Below are positions 6,712-13,692 of a DNA stretch of 24,578 bases, piece after piece. The notes beneath the pieces were generated by a model. That model searched no databases. It saw nothing but the letters and a program-made list of their open reading frames with translations, and was not told where the DNA came from. Source of the DNA: Capsulimonas sp. (GTDB taxonomy: Bacteria; Armatimonadota; Armatimonadia; Armatimonadales; Capsulimonadaceae); NCBI GenBank assembly GCA_025963815.1, contig JAOQAA010000386.1, forward strand, positions 1 to 24,578. The letters are read 5' to 3'. The position numbers and the translations under genes were made by a program. The stretch's first letter is position 1; every line of letters begins with the position of its first letter.

Positions 6712-8123
6712 TGAACGCAGAGCAGAGAAAGCGGTTTGAAGCGGTCGGCAAGCAGGCGTTTATCCGCGAAGAGATGATCCGGCTGGGATTCTGGCCACCC
6801 AGTCCCGAAGTCGCGCAGCAGGCGGAGGGCGCGGAACGAGAGCTGCGCGCCCTGTACGATGAGATGATCGTGCTGCGCTCGGAGATGACCGAAGTCGAGG
6901 CGAAGATCACAGAGGCGGGTGATGTCCCCGCCCTGCTCGCCGAAGTCCGGCGCAAGCGCATCGAGCGCGTGCGCGCCGAGCGCATCGTCCGCCGTGAACG
7001 CCGCGTCAAAGAGCAGGCGGAGAAGCGGGCCAAGGACGCCGAATGGCGCAAACGCACGATCCCGTATCTCGGACGCGGTGTCTCGGACGCGCTGGTCTAC
7101 GAAGGCGGCGATCCAGAGAAGACAGCGACACTGGGCCTGCCGGCGCTCACGACGGCGTCCGATGTCGCCGCCGCGATTGGCATTACCGAATCGGACCTCG
7201 CCTGGCTGACCTACCATCGCGGCGCCGCGACCATCGACCACTACTCCCGGTTTACGATCCCGAAGAAGCGCGGCGGAGTGCGCGTGATCTCGTCGCCCAA
7301 GCGGCGTCTGCGCACGGCCCAGTCGTGGGTGCTGTCGAGCGTGCTGTCTCCCGTTCCGGTCCATGACGCCGCGATGGCGTTCCGGCCCGGCCTCTCGGTC
7401 GCGGACAATGCAAAACGTCATCAGGGCCAGGCCATCGTGCTCCGAATCGACCTGAAAGATTTCTTCCCATCGATCACCCTGCCGCGCGTCCGCACGCTGT
7501 TTCGATCTTTTGGTTATAATGGCGGCGTCGCGACCCTTCTCGCTCTCTTGAGTACGGAAGCGCCGCGCGTGGCGGCGACGCTGGATGGGGCGCGGCGCTT
7601 TGTCGCTGTCGGCGGCCGCAGTCTGCCGCAGGGCGCCTGCACTTCGCCCGCCGTCACCAATGTCCTGTGCCGCAAGCTCGACGCCCGGCTCACCGGAGCA
7701 GCCGCCGCGATGGGCTTCATCTACACACGCTACGCCGACGACTTAGTGTTCTCGCATCCGAAATCCGAAGCGCCCGTGGGGATGCTGCTTGATCTCACGC
7801 GCCGAATTATCGCCGACGAAGGTTTGACAGTGAATGAGGAAAAGACGTCCGTGCAGCGCGTCCAGCACCGCCAGACCGTGACGGGATTGGTCGTCAATGG
7901 CGGCGCGCCGCGAGTGTCGCGAGAAAACCTGCGCAAGTTCCGTGCGATGCTGCACCAATGCGAGCGCGACGGACTTCCCGCTGTCGGCGAGCGTCTTGGG
8001 CAGGACGCCCGCGCTTACGCCTCCGGTTATCTTGCTTTCATCCATATGGTCGATCCGGCCAAGGCCAGTCAAATCGCGGCGTCTCATCCGTGGCTCACGC
8101 GCTGGGAGCAAAAAGGAACCTAG
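6711..8123 (+). CDS. Retron reverse transcriptase (probable type XIII)
   Basis: The 470-residue RT would use the upstream msr-msd RNA as primer and template to make msDNA. Polymerase motifs are intact: IDLKDFFPS (D247), LPQGACTSP, and YADD at 341-344. Two retron-specific motifs are present: NAxxH as N233-AKR-H237 (region X) and VTG at 390-392 (region Y), followed by the retron-like tail VSRENLRKFRAMLHQC and ASGYLAFI. Residues ~34-115 are a highly charged, probably coiled-coil extension before the RT fold. No maturase, endonuclease or CRISPR-associated domain is seen, which argues against group II intron and DGR origins. The ATG overlaps the stop of the SWIM gene by one base. Together with the two upstream genes this matches the remembered type XIII arrangement; subtype is an inference. 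Confidence 0.93.
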   Translation: MNAEQRKRFEAVGKQAFIREEMIRLGFWPPSPEVAQQAEGAERELRALYDEMIVLRSEMTEVEAKITEAGDVPALLAEVRRKRIERVRAERIVRRERRVKEQAEKRAKDAEWRKRTIPYLGRGVSDALVYEGGDPEKTATLGLPALTTASDVAAAIGITESDLAWLTYHRGAATIDHYSRFTIPKKRGGVRVISSPKRRLRTAQSWVLSSVLSPVPVHDAAMAFRPGLSVADNAKRHQGQAIVLRIDLKDFFPSITLPRVRTLFRSFGYNGGVATLLALLSTEAPRVAATLDGARRFVAVGGRSLPQGACTSPAVTNVLCRKLDARLTGAAAAMGFIYTRYADDLVFSHPKSEAPVGMLLDLTRRIIADEGLTVNEEKTSVQRVQHRQTVTGLVVNGGAPRVSRENLRKFRAMLHQCERDGLPAVGERLGQDARAYASGYLAFIHMVDPAKASQIAASHPWLTRWEQKGT

Positions 8124-8144
8124 CGGAAGAGCAATGAATTCTCC

Positions 8145-10505
8145 GTGCGATTGGGTATACATAAGCCAGAACGGCGCCCAGAGACGCAAACGGAGATTAT
8201 TGCAGACGTGTCCCAACCCGCAGCCGACAGATCTTTTCACGCCCGCGTCGATGATTCATTCTTCGCCGCCGCCGCACTTTACTCCGACGACGCCATTATT
8301 CCCATGACGCTGGACACCATCATTCTCGGGTGGAATCTGGGAGCGCACCTGCTCTACGGATACACCGCCGACGAAATGATCGGCCAGCCGTTTGAAGTCC
8401 TCGTCCCTCAAGACAAATACACGGAGTTCGTCAATTATCGCGCGCAGGTGCAGCAGGGTGAGATGAGCGTTATCACCGAGACGGAGCGCATGCGCAAGGA
8501 TGGCTCCCGGGTGAGCGTTTCCGTCCGCATCAGCCCTGTCCGCGACATCAGCGGAGAGCTGATTGGCCTGTGCGCCACGGCGCGAGACATCTCCGATCGC
8601 AAGCGCGCCGAAGTCGCTCTGCGCCAAAGCGAGGAGCGGCTGCGGCTGCTCGTGGACGGCGCGCGGGATTACGCCATGCTGATGACGGATCCCGAAGGCC
8701 TGGTCATTTATTGGAGCGACGGCGCCGAGAGGATTCTGGGCTACAGCGCGGATGAAATCATCGGCCAGTCGGTGGAAATCATTCTGACGGACGAAGAGCG
8801 TGCGAACGGGCTTCTCCAGCGCGAATTGGAGCGAACGCTCGCCGATGGTCGTTTGGAAAGCCACTGCTGGCTGCGCCGCAAGGATGGCGAAATCATCTTT
8901 ACTGAAGGCGTGATCCATGCCTTGCGGAACGAGAACGGCGAACTGCGCGGCTTTGGGAAAGTGCTTCAGGACGCCACCGCACGGCGAGCGTCGGAAGAAG
9001 CGCTAAAGAGCGCCGCCTACGCCCTGACAGAAACAAACCAACGACTGCATCTAGCGCTGGATTGCGGTCACCTCGGCTCGTGGCAATTCGATATTGTCGC
9101 CGGAATCTATGTGGAGCTCTCCTCAGGCAACCGGAAGCACCTCGGATTGTCTCCCAACGAGTCCTTCACCCGGACCGATTTCATCCAGCTCGTACATCCC
9201 GATGACCATCCCATTGTCCGTGAAGCCTATCGTCAGGCTATCGAAGAACGGCGTGATTACACCGCCGAATACCGAGTTCTTTGGCGCACGGGAGAGATGC
9301 GCTGGATCAGCGCCCAGGCGCGTCTTATCTATAATCCTCAAGGAGAGCCGATTCGTATGATCGGCGTGACGGAAGATATTACGGAGCGCAAACGGGTCGC
9401 GGACAGCCAGGAGGACGCGCTGCGCGAGGCGCAGGAGCGCGCCGACCGCGACCCCGTCACCGGTCTGCTGAACCACCGCGCCTTCCACAAACGCCTTGCC
9501 GAGGAAAGCGCCCGCGCCCAGCGTGACGGTTCCGTACTGGCGGTGGTCATGCTGGATATGGACCACTTCAAATTCTTCAACGACGCCTACGGCCATGCGA
9601 TCGGAGATCAAGTCCTGCGCACGGTCGCCGAGCGGCTTGTACACATCTGCCGCCCATACGACACCCTATCACGCTTCGGCGGCGACGAGTTCGCTCTGCT
9701 GCTGCCCGCCGTCGGACATTCGACGCGCGGGGAGATTGAAGCGCGCCTTCGCTCCGACCTCAGCGGCCTAGCATACTACCCCGATGGCCAGGATTCCGGA
9801 ATTCCCATTGGCCTTTCCGTCGGGGTCTCCCTGATTCCGAACCACAGTTCCGACCGGCACGAAGCCGTGCGGATCGCCGACGAGCGCCTGCGCCGCGCCA
9901 AGTCCGGCGCCGCCATCGAAACCGAGGCCGACCATATCCGCCACGAAATCGCGCACGTCGCCGGCTTCTCCATGCTCGACGCGATGGTCGCGGCGGTGGA
10001 CAACAAAGACCGCTATACGCGCCGCCATTCCGAAGACGTCATGGAGCATAGCTTGGCGATCGCTCGGGAGTTACAGCTTGATGAGGACGCTCTGCGCACA
10101 GTGGCGATCGCCGCGCTGCTGCATGACGTCGGCAAGATCGGCGTCCCCGACTCCGTCCTGCGCAAGCCGGGCGCTCTGACGGACGCCGAGTTCGAAGCGA
10201 TCAGGCAGCATCCGGAGATGGGCGCGGCCATCGTCTCCGCCGTCCCCGGGTTCCACGCCATCCTTGACGCCGTCCGCCACCACCACGAGCGTTGGGACGG
10301 CGGCGGCTACCCCGCCGGCCTCGCGGGCGAAGAAACCCCCATCATTGCCCGATTGATGGCCGTCGCCGACGCCTATAGCGCGATGACCACCGACCGACCC
10401 TATCGCCAGGGCATGGACAAGGCAAAGGCTCTCTCGATTTTGGAGGAGGGCGCCGGCGCGCAGTGGTGCCGGAGTTGCGTGGACGCATTCTTGCGAACGC
10501 AGTGA
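8145..10505 (+). CDS. PAS-PAS-PAS-GGDEF-HD-GYP c-di-GMP signalling protein
   Basis: This 786-residue cytoplasmic protein has no membrane segments. Three PAS/PAC modules lie at about 40-150, 160-285 and 300-420 (each ending like TARDISDRKR or TEDITERKR). A GGDEF domain follows with an intact catalytic motif at 512-516 and an allosteric I-site RPYD five residues before it. An HD-GYP domain ends the protein, with H660-D661 and HHERWDGGGYP (GYP at 721-723). It could therefore both make and hydrolyse c-di-GMP, or sense one signal to drive the other. The start is uncertain: GTG 8145 gives the longest form but has no good Shine-Dalgarno, and GTG 8208 is possible. It begins 21 bp after the RT stop without a visible terminator, so co-transcription with the retron is possible; a functional link is unproven. 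Confidence 0.92.
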   Translation: MRLGIHKPERRPETQTEIIADVSQPAADRSFHARVDDSFFAAAALYSDDAIIPMTLDTIILGWNLGAHLLYGYTADEMIGQPFEVLVPQDKYTEFVNYRAQVQQGEMSVITETERMRKDGSRVSVSVRISPVRDISGELIGLCATARDISDRKRAEVALRQSEERLRLLVDGARDYAMLMTDPEGLVIYWSDGAERILGYSADEIIGQSVEIILTDEERANGLLQRELERTLADGRLESHCWLRRKDGEIIFTEGVIHALRNENGELRGFGKVLQDATARRASEEALKSAAYALTETNQRLHLALDCGHLGSWQFDIVAGIYVELSSGNRKHLGLSPNESFTRTDFIQLVHPDDHPIVREAYRQAIEERRDYTAEYRVLWRTGEMRWISAQARLIYNPQGEPIRMIGVTEDITERKRVADSQEDALREAQERADRDPVTGLLNHRAFHKRLAEESARAQRDGSVLAVVMLDMDHFKFFNDAYGHAIGDQVLRTVAERLVHICRPYDTLSRFGGDEFALLLPAVGHSTRGEIEARLRSDLSGLAYYPDGQDSGIPIGLSVGVSLIPNHSSDRHEAVRIADERLRRAKSGAAIETEADHIRHEIAHVAGFSMLDAMVAAVDNKDRYTRRHSEDVMEHSLAIARELQLDEDALRTVAIAALLHDVGKIGVPDSVLRKPGALTDAEFEAIRQHPEMGAAIVSAVPGFHAILDAVRHHHERWDGGGYPAGLAGEETPIIARLMAVADAYSAMTTDRPYRQGMDKAKALSILEEGAGAQWCRSCVDAFLRTQ

Positions 10506-10621
10506 GTGGCCCTCCGTTTGACCCACCCCCGGCTTTCGTCAAAAAATCTCTTTCCAACCCTTCCCAGCTCCATGGGAGGAGTGGCGCGAAGCGCCGGGGT
10601 GGGTCAGACGGAGGACCACTC
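10504..10621. terminator. Imperfect long palindrome between convergent genes, candidate bidirectional terminator
   Basis: The left arm (10504-10533, GAGTGGCCCTCCGTTTGACC...) and right arm (about 10592-10621, ...GGGTCAGACGGAGGACCACTC) are inverted complements with a few mismatches. The palindrome overlaps the last two bases of the stop codon of the GGDEF/HD-GYP gene and ends one base before the stop codon of the convergent ferredoxin gene. Its size (~118 bp) is larger than a usual terminator, so it may be a repeat element that took on this role. There is no strong T-tract; A6 at 10541-10546 lies inside the loop region. Confidence 0.5.
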
Positions 10622-10622
10622 C

Positions 10623-10955
10623 TCATCCCCGAAACTGCCGCGTCACCAGATACGTCGTGTCAAATTTCGAACCTCGCTCGCGGCCCTTCCCCCACCCGAT
10701 TTCTTTCCGATAACTGCCCAGCAGTCCCGATGCGATCAGCTCATTCTCATCCACGGCCACGGACACCTCGGCCTCAGGCGCCACATACATAGCGTCCACC
10801 GGACAGTGGATCTCGCACTGATAGCACGTTTGACAGTCTTCCTGACGCGCGATCACGGGGACGCCGCCGCGGACTTCGTCGAAAACATTCGTCGGACAGA
10901 CTTTGACACAAAGATTGCATTCAATGCAGCGCGTTGGGCTGATGAGTTCGATCAT
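10623..10955 (-). CDS. Dicluster 4Fe-4S ferredoxin (AprB-like partner)
   Basis: The 110-residue protein has two CxxCxxCxxxCP cluster motifs: C10, C13, C16, C20 (CIECNLCVKVCP) and C41, C44, C47, C51 (CQTCYQCEIHCP), enough for two [4Fe-4S] clusters. The C-terminal ~50 residues have no further motif. Its ATG overlaps the stop of the upstream flavoprotein gene (ATGA), so the two are translationally coupled and probably form one complex. By analogy with adenylylsulfate reductase AprB and related ferredoxins it would pass electrons to or from the FAD subunit. No sulfate-reduction genes are nearby, so the physiological reaction is open. Confidence 0.9.
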   Translation of the reverse strand: MIELISPTRCIECNLCVKVCPTNVFDEVRGGVPVIARQEDCQTCYQCEIHCPVDAMYVAPEAEVSVAVDENELIASGLLGSYRKEIGWGKGRERGSKFDTTYLVTRQFRG

Positions 10956-12604
10956 GCCGCCACCAATTCTCTCTTAATCTCGCGCACGCGCCGCCCCAAG
11001 GAAAGCGTCTCCGGGCGCACCCAGATATGGTCCAGGCCACTGCTGATTAGCCGATGCTGCTGTCCCGGATCGAGATGGGGGTAATCGAGCCGGACGTGCA
11101 TTCCCCGGCTTTCGGTGCGCTCCAGCGCCGACGCGTACATCCAGCGGGCGTGGGCGACCATCGCCGCCGCTTCCCGCGCGCGAACCAGCTCACGCAGGGA
11201 CGACGGCTGCTGCGCAAGGGCCTGCGGCCAGAGCGCATGCAGGCGATCCAAAGACCCCGCAAGCTTCGGTCCCGTCCGGAACATATTGCGATCATAGGGA
11301 AACACTTCCTCCTGCACACGCGCCACGATCTCGCCGGCGCCTCCAGCCGTAGCCCCGTAAGGAACAGGCCGCAAACCCGCGCGTCCCACGCCGAGGACGG
11401 ACCGTGTGTGAGCGCGCGCGCCCAGCGACGCTGCATAATCCGCCGCGCCCGCGCCGGACCAGAAGCCCGACGACATCGACCAGGCTGCATTCAGCGCGCC
11501 GCCGCCACTGACCCCGCCCGCAATGACCTCACGGCTCGCCGCATCACCCGCCGCATAAAGCCCGGGAACGCTCGTTTCGCAGTTCGGTCCAGCGATGCGA
11601 ATGCCGCCCGTCCCGCGCACGGTTCCTTCCAAACGAAGCTTCAGCGGGAATCGCTGCGTGAACGGATCGATGCCCGAGCGGTCGAACGGAACAAAGAAAT
11701 TCGGCTGCGCCGTGCGCATCAGCTTCTGGAACTCGGGATCGGCTTTATCCAAAACGGCGTAGACCGGCCCCTCCAGCAGCGCCGCGCCCAGTGCATTGCC
11801 GCCGGGACCTCGCCCACGCCCGGCGATCACCGTTCCGTCCTCGCGCGAATACGTCGCCCACCCCAGCATAAGCCCTTTGGTGACCGACGCAAACGGCAGC
11901 GACGGCGCGTAATGGTTGGAGAACTCCATTCCACTCAAAGAGCTTCCCGCCTCCGCCGCCATCAGCGCGCCGTCGCCAGTCAGCACGTTGCATCCCAGCG
12001 ATTTGCTGAGAAATGCGCAGCCGCCGGTCGCGATCACCACCGCCCCAGCCCGCACCGTCCAGAACCGGTTCTCCTGCCGCTGCACGCCCCGCGCGCCCGC
12101 CACCGTCCCATCATAATCCAGCAGCAGCTCCAGCGCCGGACTTTGATCCAGAACCGTCACTTTGGCGTCCTTCACCACGCGGCGCATCGTACGCAGATAC
12201 TCCGGCCCCTGCAAGCTGCGCCGCTGGACATTTCCCTCGGCGTCCGCCGGGAATGGGTACCCGAACTGCTCGATCCGCTGCACATTCTGATACGTCTGCT
12301 CCAGCACCCGATCCATCCATCCCAGATCCGACAGCAGCCCGTCCACTTTGCGTCGGTTCTCCTTGGCGCGCTCCCGCGAATCGGCGTCCGGCTCCGAATG
12401 CCAGATCGTCATTCCACCCGACGCCGCCGCGCCCGAGCTTCCCAGATACCCCTTGTCCACCAGCACCACACGCGCGCCTCGCGACGCCGCGCTCCAAGCC
12501 GCCCACGCCCCGGCCGGCCCGCCGCCGATCACCAGCACATCCGCCGTCAGCTCCAGCGCCTCGTCAAGCTGCGGATTTCCCACCAGCGCAATTCCATCTC
12601 CCAT
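10952..12604 (-). CDS. FAD-dependent oxidoreductase, AprA/FrdA-like flavoprotein subunit
   Basis: The product (550 residues from ATG 12604) begins with a Rossmann FAD-binding segment, VLVIGGGPAGAWAAW, followed by VVLVDKG and SSGAAASGGM, typical of the fumarate reductase/succinate dehydrogenase/AprA flavoprotein superfamily. A second FAD motif is GLYAAGDAASREVIAGG. Its coupling to a dicluster ferredoxin suggests a soluble two-subunit redox enzyme; the substrate is not evident. An in-frame ATG at 12655 would give 567 residues. I prefer 12604 because the 12655 ATG sits in the loop/stem of a strong hairpin followed by a U-rich stretch and the intervening codons look non-coding in third-position use. 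Neither start has a strong Shine-Dalgarno. It is transcribed from the promoter at 12721-12750. Confidence 0.83.
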   Translation of the reverse strand: MGDGIALVGNPQLDEALELTADVLVIGGGPAGAWAAWSAASRGARVVLVDKGYLGSSGAAASGGMTIWHSEPDADSRERAKENRRKVDGLLSDLGWMDRVLEQTYQNVQRIEQFGYPFPADAEGNVQRRSLQGPEYLRTMRRVVKDAKVTVLDQSPALELLLDYDGTVAGARGVQRQENRFWTVRAGAVVIATGGCAFLSKSLGCNVLTGDGALMAAEAGSSLSGMEFSNHYAPSLPFASVTKGLMLGWATYSREDGTVIAGRGRGPGGNALGAALLEGPVYAVLDKADPEFQKLMRTAQPNFFVPFDRSGIDPFTQRFPLKLRLEGTVRGTGGIRIAGPNCETSVPGLYAAGDAASREVIAGGVSGGGALNAAWSMSSGFWSGAGAADYAASLGARAHTRSVLGVGRAGLRPVPYGATAGGAGEIVARVQEEVFPYDRNMFRTGPKLAGSLDRLHALWPQALAQQPSSLRELVRAREAAAMVAHARWMYASALERTESRGMHVRLDYPHLDPGQQHRLISSGLDHIWVRPETLSLGRRVREIKRELVAA

Positions 12605-12640
12605 TGCCGCCACAACCTTTCTCAGAGCGCCGAAACGAAA

Positions 12641-12671
12641 AGAGGTCCAAAGCATGACGCTTTGGACCTCT
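12641..12671 (-). promoter_or_regulatory. 13-bp perfect hairpin in flavoprotein mRNA leader (attenuator or start-site sequestering)
   Basis: Arms AGAGGTCCAAAGC (12641-12653) and GCTTTGGACCTCT (12659-12671) are perfectly complementary around a 5-nt loop. Read in the mRNA direction (minus strand) the stem is followed by TTTTCGTTT, like an intrinsic terminator. It also encloses an in-frame ATG (12655-12653), and its 5' arm contains an AGAGG Shine-Dalgarno-like sequence. It may thus be an attenuator ahead of the true start at 12604, or a hairpin that hides an upstream start. A protein operator is a third possibility. Confidence 0.55.
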
Positions 12672-12720
12672 CGGGGACGAGTCGGCGATTAACAACACTT
12701 TTGATATAAACTTAGTAGTG

Positions 12721-12750
12721 ATTATAACAAGTTCCCGCCGTAGTTGTCAA
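12721..12750 (-). promoter_or_regulatory. Sigma-70 promoter for flavoprotein-ferredoxin operon
   Basis: On the minus strand TTGACA (12750-12745) and TATAAT (12726-12721) are both perfect consensus boxes, 18 bp apart. The expected transcription start is about 12714, giving a leader of ~60 nt to ATG 12655 or ~110 nt to ATG 12604, which contains the hairpin at 12641-12671. Confidence 0.72.
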
Positions 12751-12774
12751 GCACACGCAAATGAGACATCGAAT

Positions 12775-13399
12775 TTACGAACGATTAAGCTCCCATTCGA
12801 CGCCACTTGGCCCGGCGTTCACCACGGGAGTTTCTCCCAGCATTTCCTGCCGCCCAGCACAGGCGTGAATATGTCCGCAGACGACCAAAAGCGGCGATGT
12901 CCGCACAATGGCGTCGCGAACCGCCGTGCTCCCCAAGCTCTTGCCCCTGCGATGACACATCAACCACGCCCTTCGGCGGCGAATGCGAAATGAGAACGCT
13001 TCGCGCGGGACAGGCGGCCAAAAGGCTCCCCGCCTGCTCCTCCGTCAGATCGTAACTCCAATCCCCAAACGGTGTCACGGGAACGCCGCCGCCCAAACCA
13101 TAGAACGTCACGCCGCTGATCTCCACCGAATTCCCATGCAGAACCGTCGCCGACGGCCAACCCAGGCAGGCGTCCCGCAATTCGCCCGTCGACTCATTGT
13201 TGCCAGCTACCAGGATCGTCGGACGATCGATCAATTTGAGCACATCAATCGTCACACGCAGATCCCGCCGCGCATTGCCAAAGTCCCCCGCGCCGATGAC
13301 GATATCGAACTCAGCCGCACGGCGCGCAAGGGCCTCCGCCGCCCGGGTGTTGGCGTGCAGATCGCTGAAGAGGAGGAGTTTGAGAGGAGAGTTTGTCAT
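12775..13399 (-). pseudogene. Calcineurin-like metallophosphoesterase with apparent +1 frameshift
   Basis: From ATG 13399 the protein shows metallophosphoesterase motifs in order: FSDLHAN (D-x-H), GAGDFGN (GD), AGNNES (GNNE) and LISHSPPKG. The frame then changes to a non-family tail ending at 12785. In the next frame, starting near 12948, the expected C-terminus appears: GSTAVRDAI, VVCGHIHA (GHxH metal motif) and NAGPSGVEWEL, ending at 12775. Removing one base from the G4 run (CCCC at 12944-12947 on the plus strand) restores a single 207-residue frame reading SQGKSLGSTAV. It is therefore either a real recent frameshift mutation or a homopolymer sequencing error. No clear Shine-Dalgarno precedes 13399. 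Family members hydrolyse phosphodiesters or phosphomonoesters using two metals; the substrate here is unknown. Confidence 0.8.
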
Positions 13400-13439
13400 T
13401 GGAAGGCCATTCGTGCAGCGAAAGTGCGCTTAACGGAAG

Positions 13440-13495
13440 CTAAGTATAATAACGAATCGCGTTATTATACTTAGAGGCCCCAAAGTATAATAACG
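13440..13495. promoter_or_regulatory. Triple AAGTATAATAACG repeat (palindromic pair plus third copy)
   Basis: CTAAGTATAATAACG (13440-13454) and its perfect inverse complement (13460-13474) are separated by AATCG, and a third copy AAGTATAATAACG lies at 13483-13495. Each unit contains a TATAAT hexamer, two on the plus strand (13445-13450, 13486-13491) and one on the minus strand (13469-13464). The minus-strand copy could be the -10 box of the metallophosphoesterase gene, but no -35 box is evident, so an operator is equally likely. Confidence 0.5.
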
Positions 13496-13525
13496 GCCGG
13501 AATATTGGGCCCGCTGATGCCATTT

Positions 13526-13660
13526 CAGACCTAGGGCGTTGCCCCAGGCTCCGAATAGCTCGCCCCTTCAGGGCTAAAGAAGGCTATCGACAACGATTCC
13601 TAAATCTTGTAGCCCTGAAGGGGCGAACTAACTGGAGCCTGGGGCAACGCCCTGGGTCTG
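13526..13660. repeat. REP/MITE-like ~135-bp palindromic element
   Basis: The left arm runs from CAGAC (13526) through AGGGCGTTGCCCCAGGCT and CGCCCCTTCAGGGCTA. The right arm is the near-perfect inverse, TAGCCCTGAAGGGGCGAAC ... AGCCTGGGGCAACGCCCTGGGTCTG, ending at 13660. The arms are about 50 bp with a few mismatches around a ~35-nt loop. Similar GGCGTTGCCC...GCCCCTTCAGGG palindromes are, from memory, widespread intergenic repeats in Planctomycetes, Acidobacteria and relatives. It lies downstream of the minus-strand rhaD-like gene and may cap its 3' end. No coding capacity is visible. Confidence 0.72.
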
Positions 13661-13692
13661 GTTGTGATGGCTATTCTGATGTGGTGGTTACC

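Noticed and set aside
6711..8123. Diversity-generating retroelement or group II intron RT
   Set aside because: No template/variable repeat or maturase domain was seen, whereas NAxxH, VTG and an upstream a1/a2 RNA point to a retron.
11054..12709. 551-codon open frame opposite the flavoprotein gene
   Set aside because: Arg/His/Pro-rich antisense of a high-GC gene; the minus-strand product has clear FAD motifs.
13526..13660. CRISPR-like or tRNA-like structure
   Set aside because: Only one inverted repeat with no spacers and no tRNA consensus; it fits a REP/MITE palindrome.
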